NCBI GenBank assembly: GCA_964633725.1
Contig: CAZWHY010000073.1
Span: 1 to 7,309, forward strand
Direction of reading: 5' to 3'
Source of the DNA: Berkiella_A sp964633725
GTDB taxonomy: Bacteria > Pseudomonadota > Gammaproteobacteria > Berkiellales > Berkiellaceae
Length of the DNA: 7,309 nucleotides
The position numbers and the translations under genes are program-made. The notes below the pieces were generated by a model. It did not search any database. It had not been told where the DNA came from and saw only the letters and a list, made by a program, of their open reading frames with translations. Positions 1-5,937 of the stretch are shown here, piece by piece (the stretch's first letter is position 1; every line of letters begins with the position of its first letter).

Positions 1-60
1 ATTCTCCAGATAAATTATTTATTTTATTTTTATTATATTTATTAATATTTATTATAATGG
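1..60. other. Very AT-rich tract next to 22-bp repeats
   Basis: This stretch is almost entirely A and T, with runs of TTATT and ATTTA. It sits against the tandem repeats that begin at 61. An AT-rich tract beside 22-bp direct repeats is the layout of an iteron origin with its unwinding element, but no DnaA box is visible here, and the stretch could simply be the region beyond the 3' end of the neighbouring minus-strand gene. No terminator hairpin was found in it. Confidence 0.35.
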
Positions 61-149
61 GTTGCTTGCTGGCATCCCCCCCCGTTGCTGGCTAGCATCC
101 CCCCCGTTGCTGGCTAGCATCCCCCCCGTTGCTGGCTGGCGAGTCGCCC
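61..149. repeat. Four tandem 22/23-bp repeats with C7-C8 tracts
   Basis: Four head-to-tail units start at 61, 84, 106 and 128. The two central units are identical: gttgctggctagcat followed by seven C. The first differs slightly and has eight C, making it 23 bp. The last keeps gttgctggct and then diverges to ggcgagtcgccc. Read on the minus strand, the units form the 3' end of the winged-helix gene (stop at 92-94). Because 22 is not a multiple of 3, each unit is read in a new frame. The G/C homopolymers are prone to slippage. Iterons or a simple expanding minisatellite are both possible. Confidence 0.85.
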
Positions 150-670
150 AGGTTTTTAGTTATGTTTTCTGTAGATAACTTTTTAGGGGCTGGCTCTACT
201 TTTTCATTTTTAGAAGTAACAAATGGCAGCACGTTGCTTTGGCTTGCTTTCGGCTGTGTGTTTGCAGGCGTCAATAAAGCTGTAGACAGTAGGCTGTTTA
301 CGCCCTCCCCTCTTGCAGGTACATTTTTAAGTTCATTTAAAACAGCTTCGGGTAGTTTTAGGGCATAAGTGTTAAGGCCATCCTTTGACAATTCAACATT
401 TAGGTAACCTTTTTCGTTTAAACGCTTCGTGACCTTATATGTGGAAACTTGCTTTAATCTTGTACCATTTGCGATCTGTTCACGAGTTTGTTTGCAAGAC
501 AAGTTGGCAGAGAATCTAGCCTGGCGATAAAGATGTCGCCAAACACTAGCCTCAATTTCACTTAAATCATCTGTTGATGACAGGTGTAAATCTAAAATAT
601 CGGATATAGCGACATAGTAGCCGCGTTGAGCGCTTTCATGAATAATATGCGCAGCAGAATTATTAAGCAT
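92..670 (-). CDS. Winged-helix DNA-binding protein with low-complexity tail
   Basis: Predicted 192 residues. The ATG at 670-668 is chosen because GGAGG (plus-strand cctcc at 679-683) lies 8 nt upstream; the in-frame ATG at 709 has no comparable site. Residues about 40-110 look like a winged helix: a first helix (SEIEASVWRHLYRQARFSA), a helix-turn-helix (TREQIANGTRLKQVSTYKVTKRL), then a wing with LNEKGYLNVEL and GLNTYALKLP. This layout occurs in plasmid replication and regulatory proteins. From about residue 115 the chain is rich in Ser, Pro, Thr, Asn and Lys and probably disordered. The last residues (GDSPASNGGDASQQRGGC) are encoded by the 22-bp repeats, so the C-terminus depends on repeat number and C-tract length. 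It follows the 79-residue gene by 60 bp and may share its transcript. A regulator or an accessory replication protein is possible; the exact family is not recognised. Confidence 0.7.
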   Translation of the reverse strand: MLNNSAAHIIHESAQRGYYVAISDILDLHLSSTDDLSEIEASVWRHLYRQARFSANLSCKQTREQIANGTRLKQVSTYKVTKRLNEKGYLNVELSKDGLNTYALKLPEAVLNELKNVPARGEGVNSLLSTALLTPANTQPKASQSNVLPFVTSKNEKVEPAPKKLSTENITKNLGDSPASNGGDASQQRGGC

Positions 671-678
671 TATAGAAA

Positions 679-683
679 CCTCC
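679..683 (-). promoter_or_regulatory. Ribosome binding site deciding the 670 start
   Basis: The minus strand reads GGAGG followed by 8 nt and then ATG. It is a strong Shine-Dalgarno and fixes the start of the winged-helix gene at 670, 13 codons inside the longest possible frame. Confidence 0.75.
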
Positions 684-730
684 ATTTCCTTGCAGATACA
701 CAAAAACAAATTAACTAGAAAACAAACTTT

Positions 731-970
731 CTAAGAAGCTAATAAAATGTTTTTGAATGCGTTGGAGTGATCGAGCTTAATAACTGATTTGAAATAAGGT
801 ACACTGGCGATAGCCATGGCGTAATCTCCATCTAAGATTTCGTTTTGGTTAGTGCAAGTGAGGTGTTGGTTCACCTTGCTTGCATGTCTAATTAAGATAT
901 TACTCTTGTTTCCTTGCTGAAACAATCCATTTTTTACGAAAATAGCTGAATACTGCTTGCTACTTTTCAT
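731..970 (-). CDS. Small hypothetical protein, 79 residues
   Basis: The ATG at 970-968 is preceded by AGAAGGA (plus-strand 978-984) at a 7-nt distance, which supports this start over the TTG one codon upstream. The product begins MKSSKQYSAIFVKNG and ends NAFKNILLAS. It is mixed polar and hydrophobic and has no transmembrane segment, cysteine pair or motif I recognise. It lies 60 bp upstream of the winged-helix gene on the same strand, so the two may be co-transcribed. A small AT-only inverted repeat (TAGAAA/TTTCTA, 716-733) overlaps its stop codon and is too weak to call a terminator. I cannot assign a function. Confidence 0.55.
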   Translation of the reverse strand: MKSSKQYSAIFVKNGLFQQGNKSNILIRHASKVNQHLTCTNQNEILDGDYAMAIASVPYFKSVIKLDHSNAFKNILLAS

Positions 971-1113
971 CAATAATTCCTTCTATAACTAATTATGACC
1001 GATTGTGCTTTTTTTATTTTTTAGTCGCATTTTTCCTGACAAACCTTTGCAAGCCATATATTTAACCTGATTTCCCTAGGAAACAAAAGTGTAAATGCAA
1101 GTTAAGGGCGGCC

Positions 1114-1323
1114 TCATTCCTCTTCAATGTACTCTAATAAATCGGCTGGCTGACACTCAAGGTGCTTACATATTAAATTCAGTGTTTGAATTCTAATCGC
1201 TTTTATGTGCTCGTTTTTTATCTTTGAAAGGTTTGCCTCTGTTATGCCAACCAATCCAGCTAACCCCCTCAGTGTCATTTTCTTTTTTACTAATATTGCA
1301 TCTAGATTTATCTTTATTGCCAT
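1114..1323 (-). CDS. Small Xre/YozG-type helix-turn-helix regulator
   Basis: Predicted 69 residues, nearly all of it one Cro/C1-type DNA-binding domain. After a short basic start (MAIKINLDAILVKKKM), residues 17-38 form the helix-turn-helix (TLRGLAGLVGITEANLSKIK); helices at 41-56 and around PADLLEY complete the fold. Size and ending match the YozG-like group, where the regulator is just the domain. The gene begins 10 bp after the stop of the DUF2975-like gene, and its weak Shine-Dalgarno (AGGCG) overlaps that stop region, so the two are co-transcribed and probably translationally linked. By analogy with this gene pair elsewhere it may regulate its own operon. The family call is firm, the target is inferred. 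Confidence 0.85.
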   Translation of the reverse strand: MAIKINLDAILVKKKMTLRGLAGLVGITEANLSKIKNEHIKAIRIQTLNLICKHLECQPADLLEYIEEE

Positions 1324-1333
1324 TCACGAACGC

Positions 1334-1852
1334 CTAAACAGTTTGCTCTAATTCATTGGAATTTTTATATCCTTCTAACATCACATCTGATATGTAATAT
1401 ATTAGAGAGCCAATTAATATATAAATAATCTCATTGGCGCCAAAATCAATGGTTAAAAATCTACTACCTTGGAAACTAACAATAGTGCTAAGCATAGCGC
1501 CGTAAACGGTATTTCCTAACGCAGCTAAAACCAAAACGAGACCCAGTTTTTTGTAGATGACCACATTAGAAGCACTAAACAATACCCCCTTTGCATAGTT
1601 ATCGAACAATTGATTAAGCTTATATGCAATCGACAGGAAAATAGCAACGGGCATCATAGATGCTATTATGGCCAGGAATTTTGAAAAAGGCGTGATTGTT
1701 AACTTGTCATAAAAAAGTACGAATTCTGAAAACCCTAAATCTATAAAAAATTCAAAAAACACCCAATAGATAACGACTGACAATGGAGCCAACCAAATTG
1801 ACACGTTCAACACAAATTTCATTACTGCGCTAATTGTTTTTATTTTATTCAT
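1334..1852 (-). CDS. DUF2975-like four-helix membrane protein
   Basis: Predicted 172 residues. The ATG at 1852-1850 is preferred: TAGGTG lies 7 nt upstream, while the ATG seven codons earlier (1873) has no ribosome site. Four hydrophobic segments are visible at about residues 11-36, 58-78, 100-122 and 140-158, so the protein should lie in the inner membrane. Between the second and third comes KLNQLFDNYAKGVLFSASN, with the LF-x2-Y-x2-G-x2-F-x3-N spacing I associate with DUF2975. DUF2975 genes are often followed by a tiny Xre regulator, as here. The molecular function of the family is not established; a membrane sensor or an immunity-like role would be speculation. The gene is first in its operon and has a candidate promoter at 1880-1909. 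Confidence 0.75.
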   Translation of the reverse strand: MNKIKTISAVMKFVLNVSIWLAPLSVVIYWVFFEFFIDLGFSEFVLFYDKLTITPFSKFLAIIASMMPVAIFLSIAYKLNQLFDNYAKGVLFSASNVVIYKKLGLVLVLAALGNTVYGAMLSTIVSFQGSRFLTIDFGANEIIYILIGSLIYYISDVMLEGYKNSNELEQTV

Positions 1853-1879
1853 ATTTTTACACCTACAAAACATTCATGA

Positions 1880-1909
1880 AGATTACCAATTGTTCATCCT
1901 GCGTGTCAA
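1880..1909 (-). promoter_or_regulatory. Candidate promoter of the DUF2975-Xre operon
   Basis: The minus strand has a perfect -35 hexamer TTGACA (plus 1904-1909). At 18 bp the -10 would be TAATCT, a poor match, with GTAATC at 17 bp no better. The position, about 30 bp before the chosen start codon, is right. The weak -10 could mean an activated or repressed promoter. Confidence 0.4.
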
Positions 1910-2031
1910 CAAAAAGTTTGTCGCTTTACAACAAGCCTATATCGATTTTCAGCAAACACAACTTGATACTCATTAAGATAACTTGTTATGTGCCCCCCAT
2001 TTTTCTAACACCTTTACACAACTTAAGCATA

Positions 2032-2060
2032 GTGACTTCTGAATTGTGATTAAGTACAAT
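2032..2060 (+). promoter_or_regulatory. Candidate promoter of the 65-residue gene
   Basis: GTGACT at 2032-2037 (4 of 6 to TTGACA) is followed after 17 bp by TACAAT at 2055-2060 (5 of 6 to TATAAT). Transcription would start near 2067, leaving a leader of about 29 nt before the ATG at 2096. Confidence 0.5.
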
Positions 2061-2095
2061 TGCGGCCACTATTTCCACCACGTAGGAAGATATTT

Positions 2096-2293
2096 ATGCC
2101 AACCATAAACCAAACCAAAGATGAGCAAGAGTTGTTTGCGCACATTTTCATGTTCCGAAATAGCAGCGCCAAACAAAATGCAATCATAGAACTTACCCCG
2201 TTTCAAAGAGCAAAGTATAACCGCTGGTCCAAGGAAGCAACCAAAACTCTAATGAAATGGAAAGAAAAGCTCGAACGTGAGCCTGAAAAATAA
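2096..2293 (+). CDS. Small hypothetical protein, 65 residues
   Basis: The ATG at 2096 follows TAGGAAGA (2083-2090) at a normal distance; the longer frame from the TTG at 2060 would start inside the promoter -10. The product starts MPTINQTKDEQELFAHIF and is strongly charged, with a Lys/Glu-rich C-terminal half (KATKTLMKWKEKLERE in character) that should form a long amphipathic helix. No transmembrane segment, metal site or known motif is visible. It has its own promoter and a good ribosome site, so it is probably real. It is followed 42 bp later by a broken dehydrogenase gene. I do not recognise the family. Confidence 0.6.
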   Translation: MPTINQTKDEQELFAHIFMFRNSSAKQNAIIELTPFQRAKYNRWSKEATKTLMKWKEKLEREPEK

Positions 2294-2335
2294 TCAGACA
2301 ACATCCACTTGGGTAAAATTAATGTAAGGCACCAT

Positions 2336-2557
2336 ATGGAAAAGAACGTTCTAATTACTGCCGCCGCTTCTGGAGTAGGAAATCATGCCGCGCCCATTCT
2401 ATCCAATTGTGGGTTCCATGTAATTGCTGTTGACTTAAATCCTTGCGATAACCTTCTAAACACTGCAGCAACATATATTGCCGATTTAAAAGACTTTAAT
2501 GCCCTAGAACATATATTTCATAAAATCACTCCCACCTCTATATTCTTTTGCAATTAG
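2336..2557 (+). pseudogene. N-terminal fragment of a short-chain dehydrogenase (SDR)
   Basis: The frame encodes 73 residues from the ATG at 2336, with TAAGG at 2325-2329 as ribosome site. It opens with the SDR Rossmann start: MEKNVLITAAASGVGNHAA, where the family norm is TGxxxGIG, so the first glycine of the motif is alanine here. VIAVDLNP follows, with an Asp at the end of strand 2 typical of NAD(H)-preferring members, then YIADLKD as strand 3. The frame ends in SIFFCN, just where the NNAG motif of strand 4 would follow. Intact SDRs are about 250 residues, so the active-site Ser/Tyr/Lys part is absent. The next frames read no SDR sequence. It is most likely a decayed remnant; a functional short protein cannot be excluded. 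Confidence 0.65.
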
Positions 2558-2564
2558 CGATCGA

Positions 2565-2579
2565 TTGTGCGTCGCACAA
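2565..2579. terminator. Perfect 15-bp palindrome, possible terminator
   Basis: TTGTGCGTCGCACAA forms a 6-bp stem (TTGTGC/GCACAA) with a 3-nt loop 8 bp after the stop of the SDR fragment. The following sequence (accgcctcccattttctc) has only a short T run, so termination would be weak. It could equally be a protein-binding site between the cargo and the centromere array. Confidence 0.35.
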
Positions 2580-2676
2580 CCGCCTCCCATTTTCTCTGCC
2601 TCCCTCTTTTAATTTCTTGTGTTTCATGATTGGCGTATATACCCACGCATAAAATGTTTTAATGATTTTTGCTTTC

Positions 2677-3393
2677 ATTGTTTCGATATCGAAACAATAT
2701 GATAGCTCTACATTAATGCGTACTTGAGGCAAGTCTCTGTTCTCAGCTAATACATATTTAATTGTTTATTTTTGTCTGGCTTAGCGTTTCGATATCGAGA
2801 CAAGATAACAAGCCAAATCAATACGTATTTAAAACAGGTCTTAGTGTAGTGTTTCGATATCGAAACAAGATAGCCAACGCAAATTAATACGCATTTAAAC
2901 TAGGTCTTAGTATAGTGTTTCGATATCGAAACAAGATAGCCAACGTAAATTAACACGTNNNNNNNNNNNNNNNNNNNNNNNNNNNNNNNNNNNNNNNNNN
3001 NNNNNNNNNNNNNNNNNNNNNNNNNNNNNNNNNNNNNNNNNNNNNNNNNNNNNNNNNNAGTATAGTGTTTCGATATCGAAACAAGATAGCCAACGTAAAT
3101 TAACACGTATTTAGACTAGGTCTTAGTATAGTGTTTCGATATCGAAACAAGATAGCCAACGCAAATTAATACGTATTTAAACTAGGTCTTAGTATAGTGT
3201 TTCGATATCGAAACAAGATAGCCAACGCAAATTAATACGTATTTAAACTAGGTCTTAGTATAGCGTTTTGATATCGAAACTAGTTGATTGCTCCATATCT
3301 ATATGTGCTTGAAGAAAATATTAGTCAAGATATCGATATCCAAACAAATACATATTCAAGATAAGCCATATTGTCAGGTTTCGACCTCGAAAC
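2677..3393. repeat. Array of parS-like palindromes, probable plasmid centromere
   Basis: Ten copies of a palindrome with core GTTTCGATATCGAAAC start at 2680, 2786, 2851, 2917, 3067, 3133, 3199, 3265, 3330 and 3378. Six are perfect and extend to TGTTTCGATATCGAAACA; the first is palindromic over 22 bp. Those at 2786 and 3265 have one mismatch, 3378 has two and 3330 three. Central units repeat every 65-66 bp together with their spacer (caagatagccaacg..., ...aggtcttagtatag). The outermost units are diverged and irregularly spaced, as is common at the ends of tandem arrays. The array lies directly before parAB, and its design resembles sopC of plasmid F: many long units, each with one inverted repeat. 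ParB binding is inferred. Iterons are less likely because these are long units each with a dyad. An 11-of-16 relic is seen at 3412-3427. Confidence 0.8.
2959..3058. other. Assembly gap of exactly 100 N inside the array
   Basis: The run of 100 N is a scaffolding placeholder. The 42 bases before it (2917-2958) are identical to 3067-3108 after it, so assembly broke on near-identical repeat copies. Keeping the 66-bp phase, the missing stretch should be 16 bp plus a whole number of 66-bp units. Confidence 0.9.
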
Positions 3394-3509
3394 TAAATAA
3401 GTCCTGATCAAGTAGAAATATCAAAACGATCAAATAGATCATGCCATTTACAAATAAACGCTAATGATCTGATTTATATAGTAAATAAGACTAGAAAAGC
3501 ACACAAAAG
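3394..3509. other. AT-rich spacer between centromere array and parA control region
   Basis: No gene is visible here. It holds a degraded array relic around 3412-3427 (gtagaaatatcaaaac) and a short gatcaaatagatc dyad. Otherwise it is plain AT-rich spacer. Confidence 0.5.
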
Positions 3510-3553
3510 ATTAGTTACTCACCTTGTTTATTTCCTAGATTGTTGTAACTAAT
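3510..3553. promoter_or_regulatory. 9-bp inverted repeat upstream of the parA promoter
   Basis: ATTAGTTAC (3510-3518) and GTAACTAAT (3545-3553) are perfect inverted arms 26 bp apart. The right arm ends 3 bp before the candidate -35 hexamer of parA. This suggests an operator, perhaps bound by the helix-turn-helix of ParA or by another regulator. Confidence 0.5.
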
Positions 3554-3556
3554 TGC

Positions 3557-3586
3557 TTGTAATTACCCAATTTTAGGTTCTATAAT
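3557..3586 (+). promoter_or_regulatory. Probable promoter of parAB
   Basis: TTGTAA (3557-3562, 4 of 6) and a perfect TATAAT (3581-3586) are separated by 18 bp. Transcription would start near 3593, about 35 nt before the parA ATG. The promoter sits between the arms of the inverted repeats described separately. Confidence 0.65.
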
Positions 3587-3616
3587 AAAAGCAACATAAC
3601 AAACGCAAAATTGGGT
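3565..3616. promoter_or_regulatory. Candidate ParA operator: 10-bp arms around the -10
   Basis: ACCCAATTTT (3565-3574) in the promoter spacer and AAAATTGGGT (3607-3616) just before the parA ribosome site are perfect inverted arms 32 bp apart. The left arm is upstream of the likely start of transcription, so the pair cannot fold in the mRNA and is better read as a protein operator. Type Ia ParA proteins with an N-terminal helix-turn-helix are known to repress their own promoter; binding here is inferred. Confidence 0.6.
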
Positions 3617-3627
3617 GGGAGCTAAAA

Positions 3628-4809
3628 ATGGCAACAGCAAAGGAGGTATTTGAAAGCCTAGAGTCCATAGGCGACCAAGCTTTAGACCTATTAAGGGAAC
3701 AAGCCTTTATACCAGGATCCACTAAGAAACTAAGAACGTGGGGGATCACAGAGGCCGCCCAAATGGTTGGAAGAACAACCCAAAGCCTTAGAACACAAGA
3801 AAAGAAAGGGAAAATTCCAGAGTCCATACCAGGAAGAAAGGGTAGGGCATATAGCCTAGAAGATATAAATAAAATCCGTGATTACTTTGGCACAAGAAAC
3901 CAAAGGGCAGAACAAGATGAAACAGCTATCATCGCATTTGCAAACTTCAAAGGTGGTGCAGCAAAGACTACAACAGCGGTTCATTCAGCAATGTACTTCG
4001 CAAAAGCAGGTTACAAAACATTATTTGTAGACTGCGATAGTCAGGCATCTGCAACGCAAGTGTTTGGATACAATCCAGACGAACACATTGAAAATGATGA
4101 AACATTATTACCATGCTTAATAGAAAACAAACCGCTTTCTGAAATAATTAGACAAACATACTGGCCAGGCTTAGATCTGATTCCAGCTAATCTTGCATTA
4201 TATGGCGCAGAATTTTCACTTCCCGTAATGAAAGCAAGGGCACTTTCCAAAAATATCCAGTATGATGTTCACGCACTTCTGTCAACAGCACTTGAAGACG
4301 TTAAAGAAAGATATGATATTATTATTTTAGACTGCCCCCCATCAATGGGGATGATTTCAATCAATGCCATATATGCAGCCAACGCATTTATTATACCCGT
4401 ACCACCCTCTATGCTGGACTTTGCATCAACAATCCAATTTTTTGCAATTGTTAGAGAAGTCTTAAGCGGTTTTGCTCCAAAAGAATATGCCTTTGTGAGG
4501 ATGCTTATCACCAAGCATGACGGCCAAGACAGTAATAATACTTTGGTTGATACCTTGAGAGCTTTATATGGGAAATTCATGATGAGAAATATGATGTATA
4601 CCTCAGAAGCCATTAGGAAAGCATCTAGTGACTTACTTACTCTGTATGAAATAGAAAAATATGCAGGGTCAAAAGTTACTTTTGATAGAGCCATGAATTT
4701 TACGAATAACGTAAACCAAGAAATTGAAGGGCTTATTCATGAAATGTGGCCTAATAGATGCACCACAAAAGTCAAACGTCAACCTTCAACCCAGAGCATA
4801 GAGGTTTAG
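3628..4809 (+). CDS. parA: Type Ia plasmid partition ATPase ParA (SopA-like)
   Basis: Predicted 393 residues, the length of P1 ParA and F SopA. Residues about 37-70 (TWGITEAAQMVGRTTQSLRT...) form a MerR-like helix-turn-helix, the mark of type Ia proteins that also repress their own operon. The deviant Walker A is KGGAAKTT at 108-115, with the signature Lys at 108 and the P-loop Lys at 113. The A' motif is VDCDSQ at 134-139, and Walker B is IIILDCPPS around 231-239 with D235. All catalytic elements are intact. ATP-bound ParA coats the nucleoid, and ParB-centromere complexes stimulate hydrolysis and so move plasmid copies apart. The start is supported by GTGGGAG (3615-3621 region) 6 nt upstream. 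parB follows after 4 bp. Promoter and two inverted repeats lie directly upstream, and the palindrome array lies before those. Confidence 0.95.
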   Translation: MATAKEVFESLESIGDQALDLLREQAFIPGSTKKLRTWGITEAAQMVGRTTQSLRTQEKKGKIPESIPGRKGRAYSLEDINKIRDYFGTRNQRAEQDETAIIAFANFKGGAAKTTTAVHSAMYFAKAGYKTLFVDCDSQASATQVFGYNPDEHIENDETLLPCLIENKPLSEIIRQTYWPGLDLIPANLALYGAEFSLPVMKARALSKNIQYDVHALLSTALEDVKERYDIIILDCPPSMGMISINAIYAANAFIIPVPPSMLDFASTIQFFAIVREVLSGFAPKEYAFVRMLITKHDGQDSNNTLVDTLRALYGKFMMRNMMYTSEAIRKASSDLLTLYEIEKYAGSKVTFDRAMNFTNNVNQEIEGLIHEMWPNRCTTKVKRQPSTQSIEV

Positions 4810-4813
4810 AATT

Positions 4814-5806
4814 ATGGCAAATAAAGCTAAAACAGCGATTGGGTCAGTACTAAGCCAGCTTCAAGGACTTTCAGTTGATGATGTAAGTCAAGTATCACCA
4901 ATTAAAAAAAGAAGTAAGACTGCGATGCCAGCCAAGGCATCAAGGACTAACTTCAACCTTCTTTATAATGAGATAGAAGGAGAGGGCATCCTTGAGCTCC
5001 CAGTTGAAGATTGCCTACTTTGGAAACATAAAGATAGACCGGAAACTGAGCTTGGTAATTTAACAGCGTTGGCTCAAGATATTAAGTCATACGGCCAAAC
5101 TCAGCCTGGAATGGTAAGAAAATCTAAAGACACAGAAAAATATGAAATAATATTTGGGGAGCGCAGGTGGCGTGCCTGCAAAATTGCTGGCGTTCCTTTT
5201 AAAGCTGTTATTAGAAATGTTTCAGATGTTGATGCAGCATTAATGCAGATTTCCGAAAATGAACAACGAAAAGATTTGTCTGAATATGCAAAAGGAATGA
5301 GCTATTACAATCTAATTTCTTCAGGAGTAGTCGATCAGGCTAGTTTGCAGAAGCATCTTGGAATAAGTAAAACTGAAATGAGCAGAATCCTATCTTTTGC
5401 AGCAATCCCAAAACCTATACTAAATGCCGTTGGAGATTTCTCAAAAGTTTCTTCATATGTTGCTTCAGCCATACGTGCGTATGTAAATAAAGATCAAAAA
5501 TATATTAGCTCAATTGTTAAAATTTCCAGTGAAATATCAAAAGGCATTGGTGAACCCACTTTTGAAAAGCTACTAGCCAATGAGGTTCATGCAAAAAAAG
5601 AAAAGCCCGCAGCGGCCGTTACTAAGATTGTCAAAGGTCGCACAAATAGGCACTTATTCACTTTTGCCAAAACGGCAAATGAAACTCTATCAATTCGGTT
5701 CCCAAAAGACATTACTCAGATTATTGATTTATCTTTAGTGGAGCAGACGTTGCAAAAGCTAGTTGAGAAACAACTTAAAACCGTACCTAAAACAAAGGAC
5801 ACATAA
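4814..5806 (+). CDS. parB: Plasmid partition protein ParB (centromere-binding)
   Basis: Predicted 330 residues. A basic, poorly ordered N-terminus (to about 50), where SopB-like proteins touch ParA, is followed by the ParB/sulfiredoxin-like domain. That domain has IKSYGQTQPGMVRK at 90-103, the GERRWRA box at 115-121 and ISENEQRKDLS at 146-156, the set associated with CTP binding. A helix-turn-helix follows at about 175-196 (QASLQKHLGISKTEMSRILS), then a C-terminal part (about 275-330) likely for dimerisation. The ATG is 4 bp after the parA stop, with GAGG at 4801-4804 inside the parA end. The protein should bind the palindrome array at 2677-3393, load and spread, and stimulate ParA. The placement of the site upstream of parA instead of after parB differs from F and P1. 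Confidence 0.93.
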   Translation: MANKAKTAIGSVLSQLQGLSVDDVSQVSPIKKRSKTAMPAKASRTNFNLLYNEIEGEGILELPVEDCLLWKHKDRPETELGNLTALAQDIKSYGQTQPGMVRKSKDTEKYEIIFGERRWRACKIAGVPFKAVIRNVSDVDAALMQISENEQRKDLSEYAKGMSYYNLISSGVVDQASLQKHLGISKTEMSRILSFAAIPKPILNAVGDFSKVSSYVASAIRAYVNKDQKYISSIVKISSEISKGIGEPTFEKLLANEVHAKKEKPAAAVTKIVKGRTNRHLFTFAKTANETLSIRFPKDITQIIDLSLVEQTLQKLVEKQLKTVPKTKDT

Positions 5807-5844
5807 TTGTAATTAAAATAACTTATTTCGGCCGTTATGGCCAC

Positions 5845-5931
5845 TATAAACAAAAGCCCCTCAGCTGCAACTAAGAGGCTTTTAGAAATTCTTGAGAGAT
5901 CCTGTGAGATCAAGCTTCAAAAATTATCATC
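5845..5931 (-). ncRNA. Predicted antisense copy-control RNA
   Basis: A minus-strand promoter (5938-5966) would start RNA near 5931 and run away from rep across the 5852-5883 hairpin, ending in GGGGCTTTTGTTTATAG. The product would be about 80-90 nt, the size of CopA or IncI RNAI. It would be complementary to the 5' leader of the rep mRNA, upstream of the leader ORF. In IncFII, IncI and IncB plasmids such an RNA blocks translation of a leader peptide and hence of Rep. Ends are estimates from the promoter and hairpin; no expression data are available. Confidence 0.6.
5852..5883 (+). terminator. Hairpin after parB: terminator and/or antisense target loop
   Basis: AAAAGCC (5852-5858) pairs with GGCTTTT (5877-5883), extended by CT/AG pairs past one mismatch, with loop CAGCTGCAACTA. 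After parB it could end the parAB transcript, though the T run is only four long. On the minus strand the same hairpin is followed by TTTTGTTTATAG and would end an antisense RNA. Its position before the leader ORF matches the first stem-loop of IncI/IncB-type rep leaders, and its loop can pair with bases just before rep. Confidence 0.65.
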
Positions 5932-5937
5932 TTCTTA

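Noticed and set aside
129..368. Plus-strand frame opposite the winged-helix gene
   Set aside because: It has no ribosome site and is antisense to a better supported gene; it is a shadow frame.
1114..1852. Toxin-antitoxin module
   Set aside because: The small Xre protein follows a four-helix membrane protein of the DUF2975 type, not a known toxin, so the regulator pair explanation is simpler.
1834..2049. Plus-strand 71-codon frame
   Set aside because: It overlaps the start of the membrane-protein gene and both candidate promoters and has no ribosome site or protein-like composition.
2538..2732. Minus-strand 64-codon frame before the array
   Set aside because: It runs through the first palindrome and the intergenic hairpin, with no ribosome site or recognisable features.
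2900..3106. Minus-strand open frame across the repeat array and the N run
   Set aside because: It is a translation of repeat DNA and unknown bases; the LIYVGYLVSISKHYT pieces are the 66-bp unit itself.
2677..3393. CRISPR array
   Set aside because: Spacers are repeated along with the palindromes, so there are no unique spacers, and no cas genes are present.
5829..5843. GGCCgttatGGCC as a terminator
   Set aside because: The stem is only 4 bp and no T run follows.
5807..5850. Dedicated sense promoter for rep
   Set aside because: CATAAT (5802-5807), TAAAAT (5814-5819) and TATAAA (5845-5850) resemble -10 boxes, but none has an acceptable -35; rep may be read from parAB or from an atypical promoter.
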